Numbered from the stretch's first letter, positions 48,144 to 58,785 are shown. The stretch: 64,000 bases of DNA from Anaerococcus sp. Marseille-Q7828 (GCF_949769285.1 NZ_OX458331.1:1612001-1676000), one strand, 5' to 3'. Translations and numbers: made by a program. Notes: generated by a model not told the origin, from the sequence alone.

Positions 48144-49448
48144 TCAAAGTGTTCTATTTATAAGATCTACAAATTTATCATTAGAATCGGTTCTTTTCAT
48201 AAAGTCAATGAGATCAATAATTGATCCTGTTTTATCTAATTCTGATTTCCTTAGCTTATAGATTGCTTCTAATTCTTCCTTATTTAGTAGTAAATCTTCC
48301 CTTCTGGTAGATGATTTTTCTATATTTATAGCAGGGAAGATTCTCCTATCAGAAAGTCTTCTATCAAGGTGGACTTCCATATTACCAGTTCCCTTAAATT
48401 CCTCGAAAATAAGGTCATCCATTCTAGAACCAGTATCGATTAGGGCTGTAGCAAGGATTGTAAGAGATCCTCCACCCTCAATATTTCTGGCCGCTCCAAA
48501 AAATTGTTTTGGACCTACAAGGGCCATAGGATCAAGTCCACCAGATAAAGTTTTACCTGATTGAGGAGTTACTATGTTATAAGCTCTTGTAAGCCTTGTT
48601 ATAGAGTCAAGTAGGATTACAACGTCCTTTTTGTCTTCTACGAATCTTTTAGCTCTCTCCAAAATCATATCTGCTATTTCTACATGATTTTGTGGTGGCA
48701 TATCAAAAGTAGATGAGGCAACTTCTGTTCTCATATAATCATTTGAAGGGTCCCTGTATTCATTTACAAATCTTATAAAGTCTGTAACTTCTTCTGGCCT
48801 TTCATCGATTAAAAGTACAAATATTTTGACATCATCATAGTTTTTTTCTATAGATCTTTCTATCTGTTTGATTAGAGTGGTTTTACCAGCCTTAGGTTGG
48901 GAAACTATCAGACCTCTTTGACCCTTGCCTATTGGGGATATGATGTCTATGATTCTGCCCGATAAATCATCAGCAGCTCTTTCTAATTGTAATCTTTCAT
49001 CTGGATATATAGGTGTTAAGTCTTCAAAACTTATTCTATTAAAGGCCTCACCAGGTTTTATACCATTAACATCCGTTACGAATATTAATGGAGCAAATTT
49101 ATCTTTGTCGTGCTTTTCACGGGCGATTCCTCTTATGTAATCTCCTGTTTTTAGTCTAAACATCTTTATTTGCTTAGGTGGTACGTATATATCATCGTCA
49201 CCTTGCTCATAAAGGTCAGATCTTAGGAATCCATAACCATCTGGTAAGATCTCTAGTACACCCTCACAATCAAACTTAGCTCCCAGATCATTGTCTTGTT
49301 TTTCTTTTTTATCTTCTTCATTTTCTTTTTGAGCTTGTTCGATTAGTTTTATTAATTCATCTTTTTTATATTTAGTAACTGAGGAGATTTCTAATTCTTT
49401 GGCAATTTCTCTCAGTTCAGCTACTGTATTTTCTTGGTAATTTGTCAT
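48144..49448 (-). CDS. rho: Transcription termination factor Rho
   Basis: 434 aa. Rho_N domain (TVAELREIAKELEI), RNA-binding domain with GVLEILPDGYGFLRS, Walker A SQPKAGKTTL, DERPEEVTDF and the Q/R loops. Homohexameric RNA helicase. Confidence 0.96.
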   Translation of the reverse strand: MTNYQENTVAELREIAKELEISSVTKYKKDELIKLIEQAQKENEEDKKEKQDNDLGAKFDCEGVLEILPDGYGFLRSDLYEQGDDDIYVPPKQIKMFRLKTGDYIRGIAREKHDKDKFAPLIFVTDVNGIKPGEAFNRISFEDLTPIYPDERLQLERAADDLSGRIIDIISPIGKGQRGLIVSQPKAGKTTLIKQIERSIEKNYDDVKIFVLLIDERPEEVTDFIRFVNEYRDPSNDYMRTEVASSTFDMPPQNHVEIADMILERAKRFVEDKKDVVILLDSITRLTRAYNIVTPQSGKTLSGGLDPMALVGPKQFFGAARNIEGGGSLTILATALIDTGSRMDDLIFEEFKGTGNMEVHLDRRLSDRRIFPAINIEKSSTRREDLLLNKEELEAIYKLRKSELDKTGSIIDLIDFMKRTDSNDKFVDLINRTL

Positions 49449-49465
49449 ATATTCCTTAATAGAAA

Positions 49466-49487
49466 TAAAGGACCCAAAGGCCCTTTA
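49466..49487 (-). terminator. Terminator of fba
   Basis: AAAGG.CC-CAAA-GG.CCTTT hairpin between fba and rho, weak T run. Confidence 0.45.
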
Positions 49488-49502
49488 CTTTCAATCTTTT
49501 TA

Positions 49503-50369
49503 CTATTTATTAGCAGAGCCTTCTGAACCCATCATAGCTATTTTTTCATAAACAACTTCTTTGATAGCCTTTGTTCCTGGTGCTAGTAGTTTTCTTGGAT
49601 CAAAGCCTTTACCTTGTTGGTCTTTGCCTTCTTCGATATATTTTCGAGTTTCTTTAGAAAATGCTATTTGACATTCTGTATTTACATTGATCTTTGAAAC
49701 ACCAAGTTCTATAGCTTTTTTAACTTGATCTTCAGGTATTCCTGTGCCACCGTGAAGTACAATTGGCATATTTACTGCATCAGAAATTTCTTTTAATCTA
49801 TCAAAGTTTAATCCTTTCCAATTTTCTGGATAAACACCGTGAATATTACCTATACCTGCAGCTAGGAAGTCAATACCACAAGAAGCTATCTTCTTACATT
49901 CTTCTACATCTGCAAGTTCTCCTTCGCTTGCTACACCGTCTTCTTCTCCACCAATGCCACCAACTTCTGCTTCTACAGAAATGTTTTTAGCATGAGCAAG
50001 TTCTACTATTTCACGAGTTTTTTCAAGGTTTTCATCAAGTGGAAGGCTTGATCCATCAAACATTACGGAAGTAAATCCTGCTTCTATACAAGCTTTTGCA
50101 CCTTCATATGTTCCATGGTCTAGGTGTATAGCAACTGGAACAGTGATGTTTAACTCATCGTGCATAGCGCGAACCAGGTCAGCTACTACTCTAAATCCAC
50201 CCATGTATTTTGCAGCACCTTCAGATGATGCTATGATAACAGCGGTTTGTTTTTCTTCTGCAGCTTCAAGGATTGCTCTAGTCCATTCAAGGTTGTTTGT
50301 GTTGAAATGTCCTATTGCATATCCATTTTCGTATGCTTTGTCTAAGAATTCTTTTGCATTAACTATCAT
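49503..50369 (-). CDS. fba: Class II fructose-bisphosphate aldolase
   Basis: 288 aa. AIGHFNTNN, zinc ligand HLDHGT, EAEVGGIGGEEDG and HGGTGIP. Glycolysis/gluconeogenesis. AAGGAGA before the ATG; likely its own unit. Confidence 0.95.
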   Translation of the reverse strand: MIVNAKEFLDKAYENGYAIGHFNTNNLEWTRAILEAAEEKQTAVIIASSEGAAKYMGGFRVVADLVRAMHDELNITVPVAIHLDHGTYEGAKACIEAGFTSVMFDGSSLPLDENLEKTREIVELAHAKNISVEAEVGGIGGEEDGVASEGELADVEECKKIASCGIDFLAAGIGNIHGVYPENWKGLNFDRLKEISDAVNMPIVLHGGTGIPEDQVKKAIELGVSKINVNTECQIAFSKETRKYIEEGKDQQGKGFDPRKLLAPGTKAIKEVVYEKIAMMGSEGSANK

Positions 50370-50423
50370 TATTTTCTCCTTATAATTTAAATAAGTTTCT
50401 TTACTACTTAGATGATACCCTTT

Positions 50424-52136
50424 TTATCTTCCTAAGTCTTCTCTTACAGATGAAATAACTTCTTCTATAGCTTTTGACTTCTCAATCTTTTCATTTTGCA
50501 TTTCTTTTCTTGTTGAGTATTCAACTACATTGTCTTTTGCATCTTTTCCTACTGTTATCCTATATGGAATACCTATGAGATCTCGGTCGTTGAATTTAAC
50601 TCCAGCTCTTTCTTTTCTATCATCTAGGAGAACATCAATACCTTTTTTTCTTAACTCTTGGTATATTTCTTCTCCAAGCTTCTTTTGATTTTCATCATTG
50701 ATATTTATGATTGTAATCATAGCTTCAAATGGTGCTACAGATGTTGGCCATATTATTCCCTTATCATCGTAATTTTGTTCAACTATTGCTGATATTGATC
50801 TAGATATACCTATGCCATAGCTTCCCATAATAAATGGTTGTTGTTTGCCGTTTTCATCTAGGAAATATGCCTCAAGGCTCTCAGAATATTTAGTTCCTAA
50901 TTGGAAAATATTGCCTACTTCTATACCACGAGCAGATTTTAATTTGCCAGATTCATCATAGGCCATATCACCTTCCTTGGCAGTAAGTAGGTCTTCTACA
51001 ACTTCACCTTCAAAATCTCTAGCAAAATTTGCATTTATATAGTGGTAGTCAGTTTTATTTGCACCTATAACAACATTGTTGATTTTTGTTATAGATTCAT
51101 CAACAAGGACTCTCACATCTTCTAAGCCTTTAGGACCTGTAAATCCTGCTTTTGCTCCTGTTATTTTCTCTATGGTTTCATCATCCATCATTTCAACATC
51201 GTGTTCAGCAACCTTCAAATATGACAAAAGTTTTGCTTCATTTAGTTCACGGTCACCAGGAATCACTACAAAAACTGGCTCACCTTTTACCAGCAAGTCA
51301 ACTACTTTTGCAAATTTATTAGATGGAATCGCTAAGAATTCACTTACTTCTTCTATAGTAGTAACATTTGGTGTTTCTATAAGTTCTAAATCTTTTAAAT
51401 CTTCTACTATTGGCTCAAATTTAAAGCGAGCCTTCTCATCAGTAGCAGCATAATCAGAGTCTTCAGTAAAGAAAATCACTCCTTCACCTGTTTCTGCTAG
51501 TGCTATGAATTCATGAGACATTCTTCCGCCCATTGAACCAGTATCACCTTCTACAATTTTGTAATCAAGACCCATCTTATCAAAAGCCTCTACATAAGCA
51601 TCCCACATCAATTTGTAAGATTCTTCCAAACCTTTTTGGTCTTTATCAAAAGAATAGGCATCTTTCATTAAGAAGTCACGACTTCTATTGATACCAAATC
51701 TAGGCCTTTTTTCGTCTCTAAACTTATCAACTATTTGATATAGATTTAATGGTAATTGTTTATAGGAATTAAGTTCGTTTTTAACTAAAGCTGTAAGAGC
51801 TTCTTCTGCTGTAGGTCCTAGGGCGTACTCTCTTTCGTTCCTATCTTTTATTTTGAACATTTCAGGACCAAAAGTATCCCAACGTCCACTTTTTTCCCAA
51901 ATTTCTTTATCTTGCAAAATAGATGTAGAAATCTCTATAGAATCATGGCCGTCCATAGCTACTTTGACTATATCGATAATTTTATTTTTAACTTTTTGTC
52001 CCAATGGTAAGAATGAATAAATACCACTAGCTTGCTTTCTAATAAATGCTCCTCTAACTAAGAGCTTGTGGCTTGCTGTCTCTGCGTCAACTGGGTCTTC
52101 CCTTAGTGTTGGCATGTAATACTTTGATAATCTCAT
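50424..52136 (-). CDS. proS: Prolyl-tRNA synthetase
   Basis: 570 aa, bacterial type with the YbaK-like editing insert (about 230-390). Class II motifs in FRDEKRPRFGINRSRDFLMKD (split here as FRDEKRPRFG and NRSRDFLMKD) and GSYGIGISR. Starts 8 bp after tex. Confidence 0.95.
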   Translation of the reverse strand: MRLSKYYMPTLREDPVDAETASHKLLVRGAFIRKQASGIYSFLPLGQKVKNKIIDIVKVAMDGHDSIEISTSILQDKEIWEKSGRWDTFGPEMFKIKDRNEREYALGPTAEEALTALVKNELNSYKQLPLNLYQIVDKFRDEKRPRFGINRSRDFLMKDAYSFDKDQKGLEESYKLMWDAYVEAFDKMGLDYKIVEGDTGSMGGRMSHEFIALAETGEGVIFFTEDSDYAATDEKARFKFEPIVEDLKDLELIETPNVTTIEEVSEFLAIPSNKFAKVVDLLVKGEPVFVVIPGDRELNEAKLLSYLKVAEHDVEMMDDETIEKITGAKAGFTGPKGLEDVRVLVDESITKINNVVIGANKTDYHYINANFARDFEGEVVEDLLTAKEGDMAYDESGKLKSARGIEVGNIFQLGTKYSESLEAYFLDENGKQQPFIMGSYGIGISRSISAIVEQNYDDKGIIWPTSVAPFEAMITIININDENQKKLGEEIYQELRKKGIDVLLDDRKERAGVKFNDRDLIGIPYRITVGKDAKDNVVEYSTRKEMQNEKIEKSKAIEEVISSVREDLGR

Positions 52137-52144
52137 AATTCTCC

Positions 52145-54232
52145 TTATTTAACATCCTTCATGGATAAACCAATTCTTTCTCTTTTCTTATCTATCTCTA
52201 TAACTCTTACTTTCACAATGTCTGAATTTGTCAATACTTCATTTGGATCTTTGATGAATTTATTGCTGATATTTGAAATATGGACTAATCCATCAATTCC
52301 AACTCCTATATCTACAAAAGCCCCAAAATCTGTGATATTTCTAACCTTACCTGTAAGCTCGTCCCCTATTTTCAAATCGTCAATAGTCATTATTTCAGAC
52401 TTAGTGAGGATTTCAGGATTATCTTCCCTAGGATCACGGCCAGGTTTTTTAAGCTCACTAATAATATCTTCTAAAGTCGGCCTTCCAACTTCCAATTCAC
52501 CAGCAAGTTTATCTATATCAATTTCAGTTAAATCTAAATCTTTAACCTTGTTGGCTATCTTATAACTTTCTGGGTGGACACCTGTATTATCTAAAATTTC
52601 AGGTGAGTCAGGAAATCTTAAGAATCCTGCTGCAAGTTTGTAGGTCTTATCTCCCAATCCCTTAACTTTTTTCAAATCTTTTCTATAGATTAGATTTCCT
52701 TCTTTAAACTCATCTTCTATACGCTTTGCAATGGTTAAATTTAGGCCAGATACATAGGACAAAAGCTTATAGGAAGCATTGTTAATAGTAACTCCTACTT
52801 CATTTACTGCATCTTCTACAACTTTTGAGAGCTCTTCATCGAGCTTTTTCTCGTTTATATCGTGTTGATATTGGCCTACACCAATGTGCTTAGGCTCGAT
52901 TTTTACTAGTTCTGCCATAGGATCTTGGAGTCGTCTGGCCATGGATATAGCTCCACGAATAGTAACATCAAGGTCTGGGAATTCCTCCTCACCAAGACTT
53001 GATGCAGAATATACAGAAGCTCCTGCTTCGTTTACCACAGCATAGGCAATATCTTTATCTATTTCTTCTAATAATTTATTTACAAAAACTTCTGTTTCCC
53101 TACTTGCAGTTGCATTGCCCAAGGCTATTAAACTCACATCATGTTTTTCTATAAGATTTTTCAATATTGCTATTGATTCTTTTTCTTTTTTGTGAGGTAT
53201 GACTGGGTAAATAACAGCTTGGTCCAAATACTTTCCATTTTGATCAACTACTGCTACCTTACAACCTGTTCTATAACCAGGGTCAAGCCCCATTACATTT
53301 TTTCCTTTTATAGGTCTTTGTAGTAAATAAGGCTTTAAGTTGTTCGAAAATACCTTAATAGATTCATCTTCTGCATTTTCTGTCAAGAAATTTCTAAGTT
53401 CTGTGGTTATTGACGGCAGTATCAGTCTCTTATATGCGTCATCAATAGACTTATCTATCAATGATTTTTGATAGTCATTGTTTACTTCATATAAGTTACT
53501 GATTAGTTTCTTGTTATAATCATCAGAAAACTCAACTTTTATAGCAAGTGCATCTTCTTTTTCAGCACGATTTAAGGCTAAGATTTGATAAGCCTTTATA
53601 TCTTTTAGTTTTTTAGAAAAATCATAATAAGTTTGGTAAAGATTTTCGGAATCTTCTTTTTCTGTTGCAATAATCTTTGCTCTTATCATCCCATCACGTC
53701 TTATAATGTTTCTTGCATCTATATTGTTAGAAATATCTTCAGCCATAATGTCAAGAGATTTTTCAATTGCTATCTCTGGACTTTCAACATCATCGTTTAT
53801 AAAATCTTTGGCAAAATTTAATGCATCTTCGTTATCTTTAGCTTCAGAAAATAAATACTTATATAAGTCTTCAAGTCCAAGTTCCCTTGCAAGATCAGCT
53901 CTTGTCTTTCTTTTTTTCTTATAAGGGCTATAAATATCTTCTAGCAATGTTAGAGAATTGGTAGATAGAATTTGTTCTTTTAGCTCTTCTGTAAGTTTAC
54001 CTTGAGATTCTATAGAACTAAGTATTTCCTCTTGTCTTTTCTCAACATTTCTAAGTTTATTGAGATTTTTTTCGATTTCTCTTATCTCAACGTCAGTTAA
54101 ATTTCCAGTTTTTTCTTTTCTATATCTTGCAATAAAGGCTACTGTAGAACCTTCATCTAGTAAGTCTCTAACACTTATAATTTTTTCTTCTTCTAGATTT
54201 AATTGCTCTGATAAAATATGTATTATATCCAT
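52145..54232 (-). CDS. tex: Tex-family S1 RNA-binding protein
   Basis: 695 aa. Tex_N, YqgF-like part (GLDPGYRTGCKVAVVD), HhH (KVKGLGDKTYKLAAGFLRF) and C-terminal S1 domain (GKVRNITDFGAFVDIGVG). Nucleic-acid-binding, transcription-related. Confidence 0.94.
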   Translation of the reverse strand: MDIIHILSEQLNLEEEKIISVRDLLDEGSTVAFIARYRKEKTGNLTDVEIREIEKNLNKLRNVEKRQEEILSSIESQGKLTEELKEQILSTNSLTLLEDIYSPYKKKRKTRADLARELGLEDLYKYLFSEAKDNEDALNFAKDFINDDVESPEIAIEKSLDIMAEDISNNIDARNIIRRDGMIRAKIIATEKEDSENLYQTYYDFSKKLKDIKAYQILALNRAEKEDALAIKVEFSDDYNKKLISNLYEVNNDYQKSLIDKSIDDAYKRLILPSITTELRNFLTENAEDESIKVFSNNLKPYLLQRPIKGKNVMGLDPGYRTGCKVAVVDQNGKYLDQAVIYPVIPHKKEKESIAILKNLIEKHDVSLIALGNATASRETEVFVNKLLEEIDKDIAYAVVNEAGASVYSASSLGEEEFPDLDVTIRGAISMARRLQDPMAELVKIEPKHIGVGQYQHDINEKKLDEELSKVVEDAVNEVGVTINNASYKLLSYVSGLNLTIAKRIEDEFKEGNLIYRKDLKKVKGLGDKTYKLAAGFLRFPDSPEILDNTGVHPESYKIANKVKDLDLTEIDIDKLAGELEVGRPTLEDIISELKKPGRDPREDNPEILTKSEIMTIDDLKIGDELTGKVRNITDFGAFVDIGVGIDGLVHISNISNKFIKDPNEVLTNSDIVKVRVIEIDKKRERIGLSMKDVK

Positions 54233-54241
54233 AATTTCCTT

Positions 54242-55015
54242 TTATAAAATTAATAGTTTCAACAAATAAATTACTAATAAATGAGCAGGATAAAAAATAT
54301 AAAAAGCCCATTTATTTTGCTTTCCTTTTTTCCCATTATATAGCATAATTAAGGGAATGGCTAAATATACAAATCCATAGCTAATGGGTATAACAGATCC
54401 CCAAACTTCAAATTCAAACAAAAATCCAATCATTAAAGCTAAGGCACTAAGTATTTTATTATTTCTAGCCAAATATAATAAAACAATAGCCAATACTCCT
54501 TTGGATGAGTAATCAGTCCTTAATAGTACAGCCAAGTGCATAGCAGCTATAGTTAATAAAATAATACCAGCAATATTTATTATAATGTTTTCATATCTCT
54601 TTAAAAGTTTTTCAATGAAAAATATAGCCAAGGCTGCTATTAATATTGTAAATATAACATTTTGTCCATATGAGTAGAAAGGCTCTTCATAGAAGGCCAA
54701 GTCATAGGGCACTTCAGCGACCAAAGCGAAGGCTAAAAGTCTAAAAAAATATTTCTTATAATTTTTTGTGTGAATTACAGCTTGGACTGTAAAAAAACAA
54801 AATATTGGCATAGCTATTCTTCCGATAAAAACAAAAAGATCAGCCATAAACCAATATTCTTCACCCATATTATACATTAAATTCGTTTGGGCAAGATGGG
54901 ATAGGAGCATAGTGAAGATAGCTATCCACTTTAAATGCCCAGCAGTTAAATATGACCTATCCCTATTCCAAATTTTATTATATTCTTCTAAAGAATTTAC
55001 CTTCAGTATATCCAT
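54242..55015 (-). CDS. TraX family membrane protein
   Basis: 257 aa with about seven or eight helices, starting with LTAGHLKWIAIFTMLLSHLAQ as in TraX. In F plasmid TraX acetylates pilin; chromosomal members are of unknown role. RBS GGAG just before the ATG, near the upstream membrane gene (7 bp). Confidence 0.85.
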   Translation of the reverse strand: MDILKVNSLEEYNKIWNRDRSYLTAGHLKWIAIFTMLLSHLAQTNLMYNMGEEYWFMADLFVFIGRIAMPIFCFFTVQAVIHTKNYKKYFFRLLAFALVAEVPYDLAFYEEPFYSYGQNVIFTILIAALAIFFIEKLLKRYENIIINIAGIILLTIAAMHLAVLLRTDYSSKGVLAIVLLYLARNNKILSALALMIGFLFEFEVWGSVIPISYGFVYLAIPLIMLYNGKKGKQNKWAFYIFYPAHLLVIYLLKLLIL

Positions 55016-55022
55016 AAAACTC

Positions 55023-56219
55023 CTAGTTGCCAGTAATGAAATTTATCTTATATTTTGGAAAATTCATACTGATAATCTTGCCCCCAACATTAGCATAGTC
55101 TGTTTCATCTATATCATAAACATTTGACGGATCAAAAAATATTATCTTATTGTTAGGGTTTGTAGATGGTGCTACTTCAAGTTCAAATTTATATCTATCC
55201 TTATCCTTTGAGTAAGCAAGAAGTATGTCAATAAATCTTCCATAATCATATTCATTTACAGTCTCAAATTCCAAGTCGATTTTATATTCGTTTTCTTCGT
55301 GAATTTTTAAAATCGGTCTCTTACTTTTGTAGCTAGTTACTTCTCCACTTCTAAGGTCAGTAATAGACATAACTGTTATATTTCTAATCTGATCAAAATC
55401 TCCAGACACAAGTTTAATTATATCAGTATTTGAAAGTTTATTAGTATCTGAACTTTCATAAACTTCACTTTCTGAACTTGGGACTTTTACAAAATTATAA
55501 TCATTTGTGTCCACAGCATGATTATTGGATTTTTCTGGCTTTTCATAAATCTTGATGGTTTCATCACCATCATTATCTATATCAAAAGACTTTCTTGTTC
55601 TTCTTCCCTGATTCTTTGAGTTAGTTTTATTTTCTGGTTTTCCATCATCGTTCAAAAATTCTTGAATCTCTTTAAAATCCATCTTATCTTTCAATAGAAA
55701 ATTATCTTTGCTTGATAAGTACCTAGATGTAGAATAGACAGTTTTGATGGTCATGTAAATAAAACTTATAGAAGTTAAGATAGTCAATATGTTTTTAGGG
55801 ATTAAATCATTATAATTAAACAAGTTAATTACTAGCATCAAAAGAAATGGTGTGATTCCAGTGAATTTTAGAAAATCTTTAAACTTGGAATTTTCATTTG
55901 TTTCAGATTTTCTCGCGTTATTATTAATTCTTATTGACATCTTTAATACTTTTAAGAAAAATATTACAAAGCCAAGTATATAAAGACCGGTTACAGCATT
56001 ATATAACCAAGGGATTTGCCCATAAAGGTCAAACGGAAGCATCTTAATAGCATAGTCAATAGCAAAAGCTAAGACCAGCACAAATAGACCAGCTTTTCTA
56101 AATGTTTTAGACACTAAAAATATAAGCAAATTTAGTACAATTATTGCAATTGGAACTAGCGCTATTTTATAATCTGTTGATAAAGTCTGTAATTGTCTAA
56201 GAATAAATGATAAATCCAT
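55023..56219 (-). CDS. Membrane protein of unknown function
   Basis: 398 aa, not recognised. About five hydrophobic segments in the first 170 residues, then a charged, low-complexity linker (about 190-260, with NKNQGRRTRKSF and ESSDTNKLSNT-like residues) and a soluble C-terminal domain (about 265-398). Starts alone upstream; probably co-transcribed with the TraX gene. Confidence 0.65.
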   Translation of the reverse strand: MDLSFILRQLQTLSTDYKIALVPIAIIVLNLLIFLVSKTFRKAGLFVLVLAFAIDYAIKMLPFDLYGQIPWLYNAVTGLYILGFVIFFLKVLKMSIRINNNARKSETNENSKFKDFLKFTGITPFLLMLVINLFNYNDLIPKNILTILTSISFIYMTIKTVYSTSRYLSSKDNFLLKDKMDFKEIQEFLNDDGKPENKTNSKNQGRRTRKSFDIDNDGDETIKIYEKPEKSNNHAVDTNDYNFVKVPSSESEVYESSDTNKLSNTDIIKLVSGDFDQIRNITVMSITDLRSGEVTSYKSKRPILKIHEENEYKIDLEFETVNEYDYGRFIDILLAYSKDKDRYKFELEVAPSTNPNNKIIFFDPSNVYDIDETDYANVGGKIISMNFPKYKINFITGN

Positions 56220-56323
56220 AATAACTCCTTTTATAATTATATCAAATTAGCAATTACATACAAATATTTTTAAAATATATAACTTTGATTATTTTAATAT
56301 ATCAGTATAATATCGTATTATAG

Positions 56324-56399
56324 GCTTCAATAGCTCAATTGGCAGAGCAACGGTATCGTAAACCGTAGGTTGCAGGTTCGATTCCTGTTTGAAGCTCCA
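56324..56399 (+). tRNA. tRNA-Thr (anticodon CGU)
   Basis: 76 nt with encoded CCA. Acceptor GCTTCAA/TTGAAGC, D arm GCTC..GAGC, anticodon stem ACGGT/ACCGT with loop ATCGTAA (anticodon CGT at 56357-56359), T arm GCAGG-TTCGATT-CCTGT, discriminator T. Confidence 0.95.
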
Positions 56400-56412
56400 T
56401 ACTATGATAAAT

Positions 56413-56452
56413 GACCTAGGTACAGTTATTTTTTCTTACTAGGTCTTTTTTT
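56413..56452 (+). terminator. Terminator of the tRNA-Thr gene
   Basis: GACCTAG-N19-CTAGGTC followed by seven T. Confidence 0.7.
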
Positions 56453-56499
56453 CTTATTAAATAATAATTTTAAATAATAATTATTACTTTACAAAAAAA

Positions 56500-56525
56500 C
56501 TACCAAGACAAGCTTGGTAGTTTTT
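56500..56525. terminator. Terminator downstream of the ferredoxin gene
   Basis: CTACCAAG-ACAAG-CTTGGTAG with T runs on both strands. Confidence 0.75.
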
Positions 56526-56550
56526 AATATGTCTACTTTTTATGTACTTT

Positions 56551-56724
56551 TTATTCTGGATCAATTGCGTCTACTGGACAAACAGAAGCGCAAGTTCCAC
56601 AATCAATACATGTATCTGCTTCGATTACATAAGCATCGTCTCCAGCTGAGATTGCTTCTACTGGACATTCACCTGCACATGTTCCACATGAAATGCATGT
56701 ATCTGCGTCTATTACGTAAGCCAT
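56551..56724 (-). CDS. 2x[4Fe-4S] ferredoxin
   Basis: 57 aa clostridial-type ferredoxin with two CxxCxxCxxxCP motifs: CISCGTCAGECP and CIDCGTCASVCP. GGAGG lies 9 nt before the ATG at 56724; the longer frame has no ribosome site. Low-potential electron carrier. Confidence 0.95.
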   Translation of the reverse strand: MAYVIDADTCISCGTCAGECPVEAISAGDDAYVIEADTCIDCGTCASVCPVDAIDPE

Positions 56725-56853
56725 TATTTTACCTCCTAATGTTTTACTAATATGAGTATACATTATTAATTCAAAAATGTCAACTAAAAGCTAATATTTA
56801 TACTTAAAACGCCTAAAATCCGATAAATTATACAAAGTGATAATTATTATCAA

Positions 56854-57663
56854 TTACATTTCTAAATTAATTTCTGATAATTTAAATATTTTTTCTATAT
56901 TTTCTTCATCATCAGATTTTATCCTAACTCTACACTCTTCTTTTACGTAGTCATTTCTTAGTACTACTCCACAGCCTTCTTCTGTATTTACTTTTTGCCC
57001 ACATTTTGGCATTATTTTTTTCATGTACATATAGTTATCTTCTTCAAAAGATAGACAACACATTAGTCTTCCACATACACCAGAAATTTTTGCAGGATCT
57101 AGGCTGATGTTTTGGTCTTTGGCGTATTTTATAGATAATGGTACAAAATCAGTTAGGTGCCTCGAACAACAACATTGCTGACCACAAGTTCCAAAGTGTT
57201 GGATTAGTTTTGCGTGATCTCTCACCCCTATTTGCCTTAATTCTATTCTAGATCTGAATCTTTGGGCCAAATCTTTTACTAATTCTCTAAAATCGACTCT
57301 TTTATCAGATGTGAAAAAGAAAACTAGCTTGTTTTTATCCAAGGTATAGTAAGAATCCACCAGCTTCATATTGAGCTTATATGAATCAGCTAGGCTTTGA
57401 CAAACTTCTAAAGCTTCTTTAGCTTCAATATTGTTTAGAATTTTTCTTTTCAAATCCTCGTCATTAGCAATTCTTACAACTTTTTTTAATTTTTTATTAA
57501 ATTTTTCTTCGTCTATATCAAGATTAATTAGGGCAACTTCTCCTATTTCCAAGCCATTTTCTGTTTCTACGACCAGACTTTGCTTACATTTATAGTTCTC
57601 ATCTCCCGCATCAAAATAATATATTTTACCGGCTTTTCTAAACCTAACGCCAACTACGTTCAC
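56854..57663 (-). CDS. ricT: RicT/YaaT family PSP1-domain protein
   Basis: 269 aa. PSP1 C-terminal domain with the Cys-rich GTCGQQCCCSRHL and SGVCGRLMCCLSFE. In Bacillus it is in the RicAFT complex (mRNA maturation, [4Fe-4S]). Overlaps holB by 20 bp. Confidence 0.9.
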   Translation of the reverse strand: MNVVGVRFRKAGKIYYFDAGDENYKCKQSLVVETENGLEIGEVALINLDIDEEKFNKKLKKVVRIANDEDLKRKILNNIEAKEALEVCQSLADSYKLNMKLVDSYYTLDKNKLVFFFTSDKRVDFRELVKDLAQRFRSRIELRQIGVRDHAKLIQHFGTCGQQCCCSRHLTDFVPLSIKYAKDQNISLDPAKISGVCGRLMCCLSFEEDNYMYMKKIMPKCGQKVNTEEGCGVVLRNDYVKEECRVRIKSDDEENIEKIFKLSEINLEM

Positions 57664-58459
57664 TTTGCAGCATTCCTCCCATGTAAATATTAAATATAAT
57701 TTCCTCTATTGATAAATCATAATTAATATTTGTTTTTATTCCTGTTTTCACTTTATTTATTAATTCAATATGATTTTCGATTTGATCAAAAGTCATTTTA
57801 GCTAAGTAGCTCAAATTAAACTTGGTATCTTCTCCTATTTTTAAATCATTCTTGTACTTATATAATAATATTAGTTGAAAAAGATCTAGGAATCCATCTA
57901 AGATATCTAACTTATCTTCTTTGAAGCTTGCAAAAAAATCTTTATTTTGATAAAAGCTAATAAGTTTTCCTTGATAGATATCTTTTATGATTGATGACAG
58001 TTTAACCATATCCACATTATATATTTTTTTATTATTGGCTAAGCTAATAATCTGACATCTCGATCTAATAGTTTTTAACATAAGATTACTATTAGTCGTA
58101 GTAAAGATAATCATATTATAATCTTTAAGCTCTTCTAATGTCTTTAAGAGGGCATTTGAACCCTCATCCCTCAAATTTTGAGCATTGTGTAGTATATATA
58201 TTTTTATCTTTTTGTTTGTTGGGCTTAGAGATATGTCTTTACTCAATAATCTAATAGTATTTATGTCTATGATATTATCATCTTTATCAATTATAAATAA
58301 ATCGGGATTAGAGTCACTATTTATATCCAATCCCTTTGCTTTAAATACTTGGTTTGCAAACTCTTTTGCAAATACTAGATTATCACTATCATTCTCACCT
58401 TCAAATATATAAGCATGAAATAATTGATTATTTTTAATCTGTCTTTCTAGTATACTCAT
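57644..58459 (-). CDS. holB: DNA polymerase III delta' subunit (HolB)
   Basis: 271 aa. FHAYIFEGE start, ALLKTLEELKDYNMIIFTTTN and the SRC motif (TIRSRCQII). The P-loop is degenerate, normal for delta'. Part of the clamp loader. Overlaps the next upstream gene by 4 bp. Confidence 0.88.
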   Translation of the reverse strand: MSILERQIKNNQLFHAYIFEGENDSDNLVFAKEFANQVFKAKGLDINSDSNPDLFIIDKDDNIIDINTIRLLSKDISLSPTNKKIKIYILHNAQNLRDEGSNALLKTLEELKDYNMIIFTTTNSNLMLKTIRSRCQIISLANNKKIYNVDMVKLSSIIKDIYQGKLISFYQNKDFFASFKEDKLDILDGFLDLFQLILLYKYKNDLKIGEDTKFNLSYLAKMTFDQIENHIELINKVKTGIKTNINYDLSIEEIIFNIYMGGMLQSERSWR

Positions 58460-58785
58460 AATCTAATGTATTGATCTACATCTAAGATAAATATTGTTGC
58501 TCCTCCAACTGTTATATCAACAGGTACTGTATTTGTTAAAAGTGAGCTTTCTGCAGATGGGTTAATAATAGTTGTTGTTGTGTTTCTCCTCTTGCAGTTT
58601 TTCTCTATAACGGCTAATACTTCATCAAGTTTTTCTTCCTCTACACCTATTAAAAGTGTTGTATTGCCTTTTTTCAAGAATCCACCTGTTGTAGAAAGTC
58701 TGGTTACCCTATATCCACTTTCTGTTAGAGCGTCCATTAAAAAGTTCACATCTGCATCTTGTACAATGGCTAATAATAATTTCAT
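58456..58785 (-). CDS. c-di-AMP receptor PstA/DarA (PII-like)
   Basis: 109 aa. MKLLLAIVQDADVNFLMDAL, STTGGFLKKGNTTLLIGV and a later PVDITVGGATIFILDVDQ match the DUF970 PII-like family that binds c-di-AMP. 0-4 bp from tmk and holB. Confidence 0.92.
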   Translation of the reverse strand: MKLLLAIVQDADVNFLMDALTESGYRVTRLSTTGGFLKKGNTTLLIGVEEEKLDEVLAVIEKNCKRRNTTTTIINPSAESSLLTNTVPVDITVGGATIFILDVDQYIRL